Source: Hepsetus odoe
Taxonomy: Eukaryota; Chordata; Actinopteri; Characiformes; Hepsetidae
DNA length: 64,000 bases
Direction: 5' to 3'
NCBI GenBank assembly: GCA_017165825.1
Contig: CM029369.1
Coordinates: forward strand, 3,733,985 to 3,797,984
A model generated the notes under the pieces. The model was not told the origin of the DNA. It did not search any database and saw nothing but the letters and a program-made list of their open reading frames with translations. The position numbers and the translations under genes were made by a program. Numbering within the stretch: position 1 is the stretch's first letter; each line of letters opens with the position of its first letter. Positions 22,129 to 31,550 of this stretch are shown here, piece by piece.

Positions 22129-23109
22129 ACATTTGATTTTGGCAAAGCCGCTGCGAGCTGCTGTTTTAGTCTGTGTATGTGGGTAATTTTGGTTCGGCCT
22201 CTTCATTTCTGCACAGAGATGGGATTAGACCGTATTCAGCCATTGGAGCATGTGACCCCAGGCTTTATATGCTCCAGACGCAGTTTGATATTGGTGATTA
22301 TTGACCTTAGGTTATAAGAAGCATGACAAATTGGTGTTCCAGAAGAGAGGGGAGGATAAAAAGTCCTGAAATGTTGAGTCCTGTTGCAGCTGCAAGTTCA
22401 CACAGTGTTTAAACAACAGACTTACAGTGAAACGTGGTGGTGGTGGTCTGATGTTGTGTAGATGTTCTTCAGTTTTTGAGGGTGATTCGGATCATTTGCT
22501 GTAAAAGTCAGGGCCACAAATTCTGCTTTTTAAACGAAGTCCACGCAGAAGAATTTCATCAGTCCCATTTAAAGCTCGGAGCGGTTCAAAGAAAACCGTA
22601 TCGAATGTGTGTTTTACTAAAACCATGACGCAAAGCTCAAGCCCAACTCCAGAAGATACAAACGAGACCAACTAAGGTTTTCTGCTGTCAATCATCACTT
22701 GAAGGTCACGGAGACACTGCAGAAAGGACCTTCAACGAGCAGCTAGTGATCTAAAACCCTTCAGTTTGACTGGATTATAGCAATTTTGCACAAAAAAAGG
22801 ACCAGATGCTCCTCAAAGCGACATGAAAGGCTTGATCCCTCGGAATCGGAAACACAAGATGTATTTTTTAACATGCTTTTAACATGTTTGACTGGAATGT
22901 TTGAGGAGCGTCATATCAGAGGCTGATGATGGAAACAGAGCTGTTTATTATCCAACAGTTCTGACGTCTGTCATGAGCTCCCCGGAGAACACGACCTGAA
23001 TAGTGCTGATAACGGTGTGAACACCCCTACTGACGTGTCCGCCTCACACACAGGAGACTGAACTAAACCGTGTAGGAAACAAAAACTGATTTCTGTCACA
23101 AATATGCTA
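22129..23109. other. Intergenic, nothing recognised
   Basis: No supported gene, RNA or repeat. Confidence 0.5.
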
Positions 23110-23341
23110 AGTGAAAGTGAAAGTGATCGTTATTGTGAAACAGCCCGATAAGTCACAAACAAAATTCTGCCTCTCCATTTTCACCCACACACACACCAGT
23201 AGATAGGGGGCATCTATTGAAAGCACCCGGGGAGCAATGATGGGGACGGTACCTTGCTCAAGGATATCTCAGGGCAACCCGCTGCTCTGGGATTCGAACC
23301 AACGACCTTCTGATCCTGGTGCCAACTCCCTAACCACCAAT
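23110..23341 (-). repeat. SINE family A copy
   Basis: Tail AAGTGAAAGTGAAAGTGATC at the left; reversed B box GGGATTCGAACC near 23289-23300; head ending CTCCCTAACCACCA. Confidence 0.8.
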
Positions 23342-23579
23342 CTCCTTTCGAGACTCGGCTCCATTTCAGTGGTTCTTCTTGCTCACGGAGTGCCGGTTCC
23401 TCTCTGTGGTTCTTGTTCTGTTTGGGAAGGTTCCCCTCCTCTGTCACCCTCGGCTTGCTGAATGGAAACCTCTGTCCAGACGTCTGCAGAGCTGTTTTGT
23501 AACCTGACATTGAGAGTGTCGTAAGAATATTAGAATTCAGTTATTTTTGCTTTTTGTAGAGAAGAATTTTACTGAGAAA

Positions 23580-23590
23580 TAAACTAATCA
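23580..23590. repeat. Target-site duplication, left copy
   Basis: TAAACTAATCA, repeated exactly at 26871-26881. It fixes the 5' boundary of the retrotransposon at 23591. Confidence 0.9.
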
Positions 23591-23736
23591 CCCCTCCTTG
23601 AACCGCCACCTTATCGTGGTGGAGGGGTTTGCGTGTCCCAATGATCCTGGGAGCTATGTTGTCCGGGCTTTATGCCCCTGGTAGGGGCACCCAAGGCAAA
23701 CAGGTCCTAGGTGAGGGAAGAGACAAAGAGCGGTTC
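23591..23736 (+). ncRNA. Predicted HDV-like self-cleaving ribozyme at LINE 5' end
   Basis: Numbering from 23591: bases 1-7 (CCCCTCC) pair perfectly with 31-37 (GGAGGGG, 23621-23627) as P1; 18-20 (ACC) pair with 28-30 (GGT) as P3 around a 7-base loop (TTATCGT). Bases 10-16 (GAACCGC, 23600-23606) pair perfectly with GCGGTTC at 23730-23736 as P2. The strand before P2' reads GACAAAGA, giving a C (23724) followed by AAAG where the catalytic cytosine and J4/2 purines belong. The P4 region holds two hairpins (TCCCA/TGGGA; TGCCCCT-GGT-AGGGGCA). HDV-like ribozymes are known at the 5' ends of R2 and RTE elements. Departures from the class: base pair 1 is C-G rather than the usual G-U, and P1.1 is unclear. 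Cleavage is an inference. Confidence 0.5.
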
Positions 23737-23907
23737 AGAGGACCTCTGATGATGGACAAAAACTTTGGAAGACGTTCTCCCTCGCCCGGATGTGGGTCAC
23801 CGGGGCCTCCCTCTGGAGCCAGGCCTGGAGGTGGGGCCCGCTGGTGAGCGCCTGGTGGTCGGGCCTTCACCCATGGGGCCCGGCCGGGCTTAGCCCGAAG
23901 AGGCAAC

Positions 23908-26133
23908 GTGGGTCCCCCTTCCCATGGGCTCACCACCTGTGGGAGGGGCCAAAGAGGTCGGGTGCATTGTGAGCTGGGCGGTGGCCGAAAACGGGGGCCT
24001 TGGCGGTCCGATCCTCGGCTGCAGAAGCTGGCTCTAGGGACGTGGAACGTCACCTCTCTGGTGGGGAAGGAGCCTGAGCTAGTGCGTGAGGTTGAGCAGT
24101 TCCAGCTAGATATAGTTGGACTCACCTCAACGCACAGCTTGGACTCTGTAACCAGTCTCCTTGAGAGGGGCTGGACTCTTTTCCACTCTGGAGTTGCCAC
24201 CGGTGAGAGGCGCCGAGCAGGTGTGGGCATACTTATTGCCCCACGGCTTGGCGCCAGTACATTGGGGTTTACCCCAGTAGATGAGAGGGTGGCGGCCCTC
24301 CGCCTTCGGGTCGGGGGACGGGTCCTTAGTGTTGTCTGCTTTGACTCCATCGTTCTGCTGGGGGACTTCAATGCTCACGTGGGTAATGACCGTGACACCT
24401 GGAAGGGCGTAATTGGGAGGAATGGCCCCCCCGATCTGAACCAGAGCGGTGTTTTGTTATTGGACTTTCGTGCTCGTCACGGATTGTCCATAACGAACAC
24501 CATGTTCAGGCATAAGGATGTCCACATGTGCACCTGGCACCAGGACACCCTAGGCCGCAGTTCAATGATCGACTTTGTGGTCGTGTCATCGGACTTGCGG
24601 CCCCATGTCTTGGACACTCGGGTAAAGAGAGGGGCGGAGCTGTCAACCGACCATCACCTGGTGGTGAGTTGGCTTCGTTGGTGGGAGAGGATGCCGGTCA
24701 GACCTGGTAGGCCCAAACGCATCGTGAGGGTCTGCTGGGAACATCTGGCAGAGTCCCCTGTCAGGACAAGCTTCAACTCCCACCTCCGTCAAAGCTTTAA
24801 CCACGTCCCGGGGGAGGTGGGGGACATTGAGTCTGAATGGACCTTGTTCCGCGCCTCCATTGTCAAGGCGGCTGACCGGAGCTGTGGCCGGGAGGTGGTC
24901 GGTGCCTGTCGCGGTGGCAACCCTAGAACCCGTTGGTGGACACCAGCGGTGAGGGATGCCATCAAGATGAAGAAGCAGTCCTACCGGGCCTTTCTGGCCA
25001 GTGGGGCTCCGGAGGCAGCTGATAGGTACCGACAGGCCAAGCGGAATGCGGCTCTGGTGGTTGCTGAGGCAAAAACTCGGGCATGGGAGGAGTTTGGAGA
25101 GGCCATGGAGAAGGACTTCCAGACGGCTTCGAGGAAATTCTGGTCCACCATCCGGCGTCTCAGGAGGGGAAAGCAGTGCACGGTCAACACAGTGTATAGT
25201 GGGGATGGTGCGCTGCTGACCTCGACTCGGGACATTGTGGGTCGGTGGGGGGAGTACTTCGAAGACCTCCTTAATTCCACCAACATGCCTTCCGAGGAGG
25301 AAGCAGAGCCTGGGGACATCGAGGTGGACTCTTCCATCTCTGGGGTCGAGGTTGCCACAGTGGTCAAAAAGCTCCTTGGTGGCAGGGCTCTGGGAGTGGA
25401 TGAGATCCGCCCAGAGTTCCTCAAGGCTCTGGATGTTGTAGGACTGTCATGGCTGACACGCCTCTGCAACACCGCATGGACATCGGGGACGGTGCCTCTG
25501 GATTGGCAAACCGGGGTGGTGGTCCCCCTCTTTAAGAAAGGGGACCGGAGGGTGTGTTCCAATTATCGAGGGATCACACTTCTCAGCCTCCCGGGGAAAG
25601 TCTATTCAGGGGTCCTGGAAAGGAGGGTCCGTCGGATAGTCGAACCTCAGATCCAGGAGGAGTATTGTGGTTTTCGTCCAGGTCGCGGAACAGTGGACCA
25701 GCTCTACACCCTTAGCAGGGTCCTGGAGGGTGCATGGGAGTTTGCCCAACCAGTTTACATGTGCTTTGTGGACTTGGAGAAGGCATTCGACCGTGTCCCT
25801 CGGGGGCTCCTGTGGGGGGTACTCCGGGAGTATGGGGTATCGGATTCCCTGTTAAGGGCTGTCCGGTCCCTGTACAACCGTTGTCAGAGCTTGGTCCGCA
25901 TTGCCGGCAGTAAGTCGGACCTGTTCCCGGTGAGGGTTGGACTCCGCCAGGGCTGCCCTTTGTCACCGATCCTGTTCATAACTTTTATGGACAGGATTTC
26001 TAGGCGCAGCCAGGGCGTTGAGGGGGTCCGGTTTGGTGGGCTCAGGATTGGGTCTCTGCTTTTTGCAGATGACGTTGTCCTGTTGGCCTCATCATGCCGT
26101 GACCTTCAGCACTCGGTTCGCAGCCGAGTGTGA
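23908..26133 (+). pseudogene. LINE ORF, endonuclease plus reverse transcriptase (first frame)
   Basis: Endonuclease signatures: LGTWNVTSLVGKE near residue 48, LLGDFNAHVGND near 150 and SMIDFVVVSSDL then STDHHLVVSWL near 215-250. The expected stretch between RVLSVVC and the GDFNAH motif is short, suggesting an in-frame deletion of a few dozen codons. RT signatures follow in order: VVPLFKKGDRRVCSNYRGIT, CGFRPGRGTVDQLYTLSR, CFVDLEKAFDRVPRG, VGLRQGCPLSPILF and LLFADDVVLLAS (catalytic DD). The frame then breaks and stops at 26133. The true start is uncertain because usable ATGs are few upstream. Confidence 0.88.
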
Positions 26134-26839
26134 AGCGGCTGGGATGAGAATCAGCACCTCTAAATCTGAGGCCATGGTCCTCAGTCGGAAAAGGGTGGAA
26201 TGCCCTCTCAGGATTGGGAGTGAGACCTTGCCCCAAGTGGAGGAGTTTAAGTATCTTGGGATCTTGTTCACGAGTGAGGGTAAGATGGAGCGGGAGATCG
26301 ACAGGCGGATCGGGGCAGCTTCTGCAGTGATGCGGGCTCTGCATCGGTCCGTCATGGTGAAGGAGCTGAGCCAGAAGGCAAAGCTCTCAATTTACCAGTC
26401 GATCTACGTTCCCACCCTCACCTATGGTCACGAGCTGTGGGTAGTGACCGAAAGAACGAGATCGCGAATACAAGCGGCCGAAATGAGTTTCCTCTGCAGG
26501 GTGTCTGGGCTCTCCCTTAGAGATAGGGTGAGAATCTCAGCCATCCGGGAGGGGCTCAAAGTAGAGCCGCTGCTCCTCTGCATCGAGAGGAGTCAGATTA
26601 GGTGGCTCGGGCATCTGATTAGGATGCCCCCTGGACGCCTCCCTGGTGAGGTGTTCCGGGCACGTCCCACCGGAAAGAGACCCCGGGGAAGACCCAGGAC
26701 ACGCCGGAGAGACTATGTCTCTCGGCTGGCCTGGGAACGCCTTGGGATCCGCCCGGAGGAGCTGGAAGAAGTGGCCGGAGAGAGGGAAGTCTGGGCATCC
26801 CTGCTGGAGCTGCTGCCCCCGCGACCCGACCTCGGATAA
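26114..26839 (+). pseudogene. LINE ORF continuation in the next frame (RT thumb and tail)
   Basis: Continues the protein after the frame break with RFAAECEAAGMRISTSKSEA, then EFKYLGILFTSEGKMEREID, TLTYGHELWVVTERTRSRIQ and a C-terminal RRDYVSRLAWERLGI, ending WASLLELLPPRPDLG and stop at 26837-26839. A loss of about five bases near 26114 would explain the shift. Confidence 0.85.
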
Positions 26840-26870
26840 GCGGAAGAAAATGGATGGATGGATGGATGGA

Positions 26871-26881
26871 TAAACTAATCA
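26871..26881. repeat. Target-site duplication, right copy
   Basis: TAAACTAATCA directly after the (ATGG)n tail. It matches 23580-23590. Confidence 0.9.
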
Positions 26882-26929
26882 AAGAAGAAACTTTAAAAAA
26901 ATATATCGTTGCTTGATGTGCTTGAATAT

Positions 26930-27151
26930 CAGGGAGTTGCCCCGGATCAGAAGACTTTGGGTTCGATTTCCTCACCAGTAGGTTGCCCTGAGGTACCCTT
27001 TGAGCAAGGTACCATCCCTGTCACTGCTCCCCGGGCGCTTTCAATAGCTGCCCCTTGCTGCACGTATGTGTGTGGGTGAAACACAGAGGTTGAATTTCAT
27101 TGTGCTGTGCTGCGTTTCACAATGACAAGGGCAGTCACTTTCACTTTCACT
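26930..27151 (+). repeat. SINE family A copy
   Basis: Starts within the head (AGGGAGTTGCCCC), B box GGTTCGATTTCC, tail GGCAGTCACTTTCACTTTCAC. Confidence 0.8.
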
Positions 27152-27229
27152 TAATCACTTTGTACTTGTACATATCTAAAACTGGAGTAGGTAAACAGTG
27201 TAGAACCCATGGTTCTAGAATGTAAACGA

Positions 27230-27432
27230 TGTAGAGCTGTGTTGTGTGATGACGGAAATTGGTCCACATACACCGTGTAGCAGGGCGCAGCCATATCCAG
27301 CACCCAGGGAGCAGTGATTGGGAAAGTACCTTGCTCAGAGGTACCTCAGGGCAACCTACTGGTCTGAGCTTCAAACCCCTAACCTTCAGATCCCGGGGTC
27401 TAGTCCCAAAACACTAGACCGCCGGTGCCCCA
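27230..27432 (-). repeat. SINE family A copy, tail lost
   Basis: Core reversed near 27315-27350, head ends CTAGACCGCCGGTGCCCC. The GTGAAAGTGAAAG tail is missing. Confidence 0.75.
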
Positions 27433-27768
27433 TCGGAGGATACAGAGATTTTGGACTCTGTGGTTTAACACTCATGGTAACGGGGAACAAACTGGCCCGT
27501 ATTTTTACCCCACGCTTCCGTGAATCTCCGGGATGGCGAGAGTGACGGTGTGACGGCTGTATCAGTGTGTGAACGGCTAAAACTGTGCGTGTCTATTAAT
27601 AGCTCGCTGTGATTTAGCGGGGGCCACTTTGTCACTTTCCGGATTTATCAGGGACCCCTGACAGATGGCCAGGCTATCTGCGGCCTTCGGGAGGGTCCGG
27701 AGCCCAGCTACTTTCTCAGCTGTCCGCTCCACTCTGCAGCTGCCGTGTGCCTGCCTGCGGATGGCTGA

Positions 27769-27770
<2 letters not shown>

Positions 27771-27811
<41 letters not shown>
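27771..27811. repeat. (GT)n microsatellite
   Basis: About twenty GT units in the intergenic region. Confidence 0.92.
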
Positions 27812-27812
<1 letters not shown>

Positions 27813-28321
27813 ATAAAGCTGCAGTTTCCCTGTCGTGTTTACAGCCACCCATGGCCCCTCATTCCTTTTCAGCAGTGGGAGGCATGCTGGGAAACGGTGC
27901 TGTGTTTTGGAAGAATTGAATTAATGGCTGGGTATTGGTTACTTCTTTTGAGGATGAAAGATTTCTTTCATTTTCTTACCAATCGCACAACTGAGCTGCT
28001 GTGGGGGGAAAAAAAAAACAAAAAAACAAAACATTAAAAGCTTAATATAAACTCCTGAACATCCCGTTGTTAAATGATTCAACTGCTGCAGGAACATAAA
28101 TTCACATCAGAAAAATCTAGTGTGTCATTTCTGCCCATTAATGTGTTTTCCTTTTCTTTTTGTGTTGCTCAGTTGAAGTTTAACTTCAGTAAAAACATTT
28201 TATACCGTATTTTGTCCAATATGTTAAATTCTGCGACACACTGATGATTAAAAGTCTGATGTGCAGACTCGGGCATCAACCCTGAGTCACTCGAGGGGGA
28301 CGGTCCCTGTAACTATGATGT

Positions 28322-28535
28322 TTAAGGGCAGTGGTGTTCCAGTGTTTAGGGACGAGGCTCTGGGATTGGAAAGTCGTGGGTTTGAATCCTGGACCCTGAG
28401 GTGACATAAACCGTGCAGCAGCACCGATATCCAGCACCGAGGAGCAGTGATGGGGACGGTACCTTGCTTCAGGGTACCTTATCGCAGCCTGGGATTCGAA
28501 ATTGCAATCTTCCAAGGCTGCACCACCGCTGGACC
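28322..28535. repeat. Opposed SINE A pieces joined at their bodies
   Basis: Forward head 28326-28407 (GGCAGTGGTGTTCCAGTG... GGGTTTGAATCC) joined directly to a reversed core and head 28410-28533. The outer ends can form a long imperfect stem. Confidence 0.7.
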
Positions 28536-29031
28536 AAAATATTGTGAGACGCCTCTGAAGAACCATGTTTGGTTCCCTAAAAAGCATTTTATTTGATCGT
28601 TCCTTAAAGAAGCATTATTGTAAATTTGTACTCTTTGTCAGATCAGTGTAAACCTTTCACATGTTCACATTTAAAATGTTTTTACCAAAATAAATCTTGA
28701 TGGAAACAGCAGTGACTCTCTTCTGGCATCACTTCAGGCGCCTGTAAAAAGCCCGTGAATCATTCCAGAGTATAGGAGGACGTAAGGCCAGTGATTCTGC
28801 TTTTTATGCATTTATTTATGATCCTGATAAAATCATCACACTGTAGAAGTTCTGCTTGTTTTTCTTAAAACTGTAGTTTATTTTTAATGGGATGAAGCCA
28901 CTTCACATCTTATTAAAGAGCCCTTTTATCTTAACCCAGTACGTCTGAATCGGTTCTGTTTTTATTCTCACTTTTTTAACTCCCATGTGTTCCTGCTCCT
29001 TTCTGCTTCTGAATTGTGGGATAAAAGTGTG

Positions 29032-29506
29032 GGATGGATGGATGAATGGATGAATGGAGAAGTAGACAAACAAATAGAATGATAGAAAGTTGGACAAATG
29101 TAATAGTGGACAAATGGACAAACAAGAGACGTGCAAGTGGACTGTTGGGTGGACGGATAAATAGGCAAACAAATAGACGAATAGAAAGATGGACAGAAAC
29201 AGAGACTCATTGATAGATAAACGAAAACACACGGATGGATGGATGGATGAATGGATGAACAGAAAGGTGGGCAGGCAGGCGGATAGAACAATGGAAATGC
29301 AGATGGAACGATAGATAAATGTATAGAAGGACAGACAGAAACGTGGACCGATTAATAGATAAACAATAAGAAAAACAGATGGATAGAAGGGCGGACAGAT
29401 GGATGGATGAACAGATAGAGAGACAGACTGATCGACAGATACATGGAAAAAGGCAAATGTATAGATGGACAGACAAAAAATGGCGAATAGATGGATAGAA
29501 AGATAT
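29032..29506. repeat. Degenerate tetranucleotide array (GGAT/GACA/GATA)
   Basis: Purine-rich 4-bp periodicity with mixed ATGG, ACAG, ATAG and ACAA units over about 475 bases. The apparent long open frame on the minus strand is a product of this repeat. Confidence 0.85.
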
Positions 29507-30044
29507 TTCTTTCTAATTAAATACACAGAAAAGATAAAAAGTGCAATGAAAGGAGAAGAAAACTGAATCTGTGAGAGAAAGTAACCTGCGAAGTCAGAGC
29601 AGTTTATAAGAGGATCACAGGGTGTCCCGGGACAGAGGAAGCTCTGCGTTTTTGCTGTATTGTCCTGAGAACCTCAGTCTGGCCTTTTTCCTCTCTTTGT
29701 GCTGTGCTCAGGGAATCAGGCCTGGGTTTCACTGGGGCAGTGACTCCAGCGTTTCTACACCACCCGGAACTGAGTCCACATAAAAAGAGCTGAATGTGTC
29801 CAACTTTCAGCGTTACTGTATCCGACGTTTATCCAGAAATACTCAGTAGCCCCACAAAAAACTCACAGATAACCGGCTCTGTGCCTTTAGCATGCAAGAG
29901 TCACTCGATCTGAAATGAAGACGCTCTCTAAAAGCAAATATTTCAGCAGAAAAATTCAGTTTCCACGAGGATGCATGCGATTTGTGCCGTGCTTTCTTTA
30001 AACCTTCTCCGTCCTCTCCTGTCGTTTATGGACCGAGCTGCAGA

Positions 30045-30590
30045 TAAACAGCACTGTGCCAAAGTTTCAGGCAGGTGTGAAAAAATGCTGTAAACAGAAC
30101 GCTTTCAGAAATATAAATCAGGATTGTTTATTTCGATCGATTTACAAAATGCAAAGGGAGCGAACAAAAGAAAAATCTAAATCAGATCAATATTTGGTGT
30201 CACTACCTTTTGCCTTCGAACCAGCATCAGTTCTTCTGGCCCCACAGAGCCCTGATCTCCACATCATCCAGTGTGTCTGGATCACATGAAGAGACAGAAG
30301 GATGTGAGGAGCTACATCCACAGAAGATCTGTGCTCAGTTCTCCAAGATGTTTGGAGCGACCTACCGGCCGAGTTCCTTCAGAAACTGTGTGCGAGTGTA
30401 CCTAAAAGAACTGATGCTGTTTTGAAGGCAAAGGGTGGTCACACCAAATATTGATCTGATTTAGATTCTCTTTTGTTCATTCACTGCATTTTGTTGATCG
30501 ATGAAAATAAATGATCAACACTTCCATTTCTGAAAGCATTCTGTTTACAGCATTTTTCACACCTGCCTAAAACTTTTGCACGGCACTGTA
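30045..30590 (+). mobile_element. Internally deleted Tc1-like transposon
   Basis: Terminal inverted repeats of about 70 bases: left from CAGCACTGTGCCAAAGTTTC through GAACGCTTTCAGAAATA, right the complement ending ACTTTTGCACGGCACTGTA. Between them are remnants of a Tc1 transposase C-terminus: SPDLHIIQ (frame 1), then in shifted frames TYRPSSFRNCVRVYLKEL. The N-terminal DNA-binding domain and first catalytic Asp region are absent. Confidence 0.8.
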
Positions 30591-30935
30591 CTTTTAAAAA
30601 CCCTCTTAGAAGAGAGGAAAGCAGCGTGGAGACCAAAGTGGAGGAATATCTGGATGATAAAAACGATTTATTCAAATGTAAACAATTTGATTTGATATCC
30701 TGTAATTACTAAGATCTAAATGTTCTAATTAAAGTCAACTAAAATGAATTTTAACCCCTGAATATGTGCTTCTTTCTTCTAAATACAGTTTAGTGGATAA
30801 TCCATGCACTTTCTTTCTTCTACAAATGATGTTCTCTGATCTAGACGAGTCTAGACCTTATCCTGGCTCGGTCTAGCAGAGAGAAGAGAAAACAAAACAT
30901 GGACACAGTGTAACAGGCATTAGACAGGGGGAGGA

Positions 30936-31247
30936 GTGCAGGGAGACCAAAGCCACCAAGCTGGGGGTGTGTCAGATGGCTTTGAGAGCCCTGTGATAAA
31001 CGCAGTGGATATTTCTATTTTTACCCCGCTGTGCTGTTCTGTGCTCTTCTACCAGCAGACCTCTCACTCAGTCCAGCCGGCTAGAGGACAGCAGTGCTGG
31101 GACATTCCCCTGCAGAGGATCTGGGGCAGAACGGGCAGGACAGGGTGACTCTGTAGCTGCTGGTGTGGGCAGATCTGTTGCTTTAATGAGGGGTACCGTC
31201 CCGCCGGTGTGTTTGGGTTTGGATGCCTACTGAGATCTGTGGAGCAC

Positions 31248-31293
<46 letters not shown>

Positions 31294-31357
31294 AGAATCC
31301 TGGATTACACCACATTCAGAACTGTTTGACTGGCCTGGTTGTGAGACTCGGAGGACA
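30936..31357 (+). promoter_or_regulatory. Presumed CCDC141 promoter and 5' UTR
   Basis: Within 30960-31026 lie a T-box half-site-like GGGGTGTGTC, an E box CAGATG, a GATA site (TGATAA) and a MEF2-like CTATTTTTAC (one mismatch). There is no TATA box. A (GA)n array at 31249-31292 lies 65 bases before the start codon. The link to CCDC141 is by position only; heart and neuronal expression of CCDC141 in mammals makes these sites plausible. Confidence 0.35.
31249..31292. repeat. (GA)n array in presumed 5' UTR
   Basis: About twenty-one GA units just upstream of the CCDC141 start codon. Confidence 0.92.
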
Positions 31358-31459
31358 ATGTCCAGTGAAGGTGACCCAGGAGGTCAGCTGTCCACCACAG
31401 CACTCAGTACAGTGGCTGTGCAGGCTGGGGACACACAGATTGTTGTTGCTGTGTTGAAG
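31358..31459 (+). CDS. ccdc141: CCDC141 exon 1 with start codon
   Basis: Thirty-four codons from ATG at 31358 to donor GTAACT, phase 0. It codes MSSEGDPGGQLSTTALSTV then AVQAGDTQIVVAVLK. The start is chosen because the family's N-terminus has this Ser/Thr-rich leader followed by 'VAVQAGD', and the upstream frame is the GA array. Confidence 0.92.
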
Positions 31460-31497
31460 GTAACTTTTTTTGGTGTTCTACTCTTCATGTAATGACA

Positions 31498-31550
<53 letters not shown>

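Larger units (their letters stand above)
23591..26870 (+). mobile_element. Nearly full-length non-LTR retrotransposon (RTE-like, Rex3 type)
   Basis: About 3.28 kb between identical 11-bp target duplications. It begins with a GC-rich structured 5' end, codes an apurinic endonuclease and a reverse transcriptase, and ends in a very short 3' UTR with an (ATGG)n tail (about 26850-26870). The 3' tetranucleotide tail and endonuclease-RT order fit fish RTE/Rex3-type elements; the clade is my recognition, not a search result. The coding region has at least one frame break (near 26114) and a probable in-frame loss in the endonuclease domain, so this copy is inactive. Perfect target duplications suggest fairly recent insertion. 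Confidence 0.88.

Noticed and set aside
23670..24371. Minus-strand frame of 233 codons inside the LINE
   Set aside because: Antisense shadow of the GC-rich endonuclease coding strand.
29032..29526. Minus-strand membrane-like frame rich in Ser, Ile and Cys
   Set aside because: Produced by the degenerate tetranucleotide array.
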